From the NCBI RefSeq assembly GCF_900104775.1, contig NZ_FNSA01000003.1:372001-436000 (forward strand): a stretch of DNA of 64,000 bases, in the 5' to 3' direction. Both the position numbers and the translations under genes were made by a program. Positions 63,727 through 64,000 of this stretch are shown one piece after another. Every line of letters starts with the position of its first letter. Within the stretch, counting starts at the first letter, position 1. The notes under the pieces were generated by a model. The model ran no database searches. It worked only from the letters and a program-made list of their open reading frames with translations, and was not told the DNA's origin. Source of the DNA: Tsukamurella tyrosinosolvens. Its GTDB lineage: Bacteria; Actinomycetota; Actinomycetes; Mycobacteriales; Mycobacteriaceae.

Positions 63727-64000
63727 ATGACGACGGGCAGGCGAGCGGGCACCAGCACCGCGAAGGCGGACATCCTCGAGGCGGCGCGCGAGCTCTTCGC
63801 CGAGGTGGGCTACGACCGCGCCACGATCCGCGCCATCGCGGCGCGCGCTGGCGTCGACGTGGCGCTGGTGTCGTACTACTACGGCAACAAGAAGGGTCTG
63901 TTCCGGGGCGTGATGAGCATGCCCGTCGACCCGGAGGAGATCTTCACCGCCGCGCTCGACGGTCCGCGCGAGGGCGTGGGGGAGCGGCTGGTCCGGGCCG
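63727..64000 (+). CDS. TetR-family regulator, N-terminal part (cut by window edge)
   Basis: The first 91 residues are visible. They include the helix-turn-helix ATIRAIAARAGVDVALVSYYYGNKKGLF, a full TetR signature. A TAGGAT box ends six bases before ATG 63727, so the message is leaderless. It is divergent from the membrane protein at 62595 and probably represses it and itself through the two sites between them. Confidence 0.88.
   Translation, partial: MTTGRRAGTSTAKADILEAARELFAEVGYDRATIRAIAARAGVDVALVSYYYGNKKGLFRGVMSMPVDPEEIFTAALDGPREGVGERLVRA

Overview
The window is high-GC (about 70%) chromosomal DNA of a mycolic-acid actinobacterium (order Mycobacteriales). The gene content supports this: an AftD arabinofuranosyltransferase, a DUF3068/PorA-family protein, a PapA-like acyltransferase, a mycothiol-dependent formaldehyde dehydrogenase and an EspC-like type VII secretion protein. 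Many genes also start directly behind a TANNNT -10 box (leaderless transcripts). A Tsukamurella-like genus is my best guess; Gordonia, Williamsia or Dietzia relatives cannot be excluded. I see no insertion sequence, prophage, integrase or CRISPR array, so this looks like core chromosome with small accessory cassettes.

Layout. (1) 1-3000: the tail of an ECF41-type sigma factor, a long AT-richer leader, and a secreted protein built from 29 exact 12-residue repeats. (2) 3010-4942 and 13635-39472 together reproduce the order of the M. tuberculosis Rv0224c-Rv0244c cell-envelope and lipid locus (from memory): methyltransferase, GT4 glycosyltransferase, large membrane protein, flippase-like protein, DUF3068, acyltransferase-3, aftD, DUF2613, lpqI, TetR, htdX, fabG4, fadA2, fadE5. 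(3) Between the second and third of these, 4943-13634 holds an extra block: small membrane proteins; an overlapping three-gene redox-signalling operon (receiver/FAD oxidoreductase, cNMP-type histidine kinase, UBP zinc finger); a mycothiol formaldehyde-detoxification pair; and a PapA-like acyltransferase. (4) 32547-37451: CoA-binding protein, small membrane protein, and a YhgE/Pip exporter operon with a degenerate ATPase and an acyltransferase. (5) 39588-57953: mixed metabolism and transport (methyltransferase, endonuclease IV, DUF1023/EspC pair, MFS pump with TetR, alanine symporter, AraC regulator, SDR and acyl-CoA ligase, molybdoenzyme, glutaminase-STAS, aminotransferase, MTA phosphorylase). 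(6) 58022-64000: tRNA-Gly(CCC), lipoprotein, dcd, YibE/F protein, alanine aminotransferase, ABC-2-like membrane protein and the start of a TetR gene.

Working together. Regions 2 and 3 concern trehalose-mycolate and arabinan envelope assembly plus fatty-acid turnover. A shared inverted repeat (TTACY-N4-RGTAA) in front of the TetR gene, in the fabG4/fadA2 gap and in front of fadE5 suggests one local lipid regulon. A separate family of paired 17-bp palindromes, spaced 59-60 bp, sits in several intergenic gaps and matches nothing I know.
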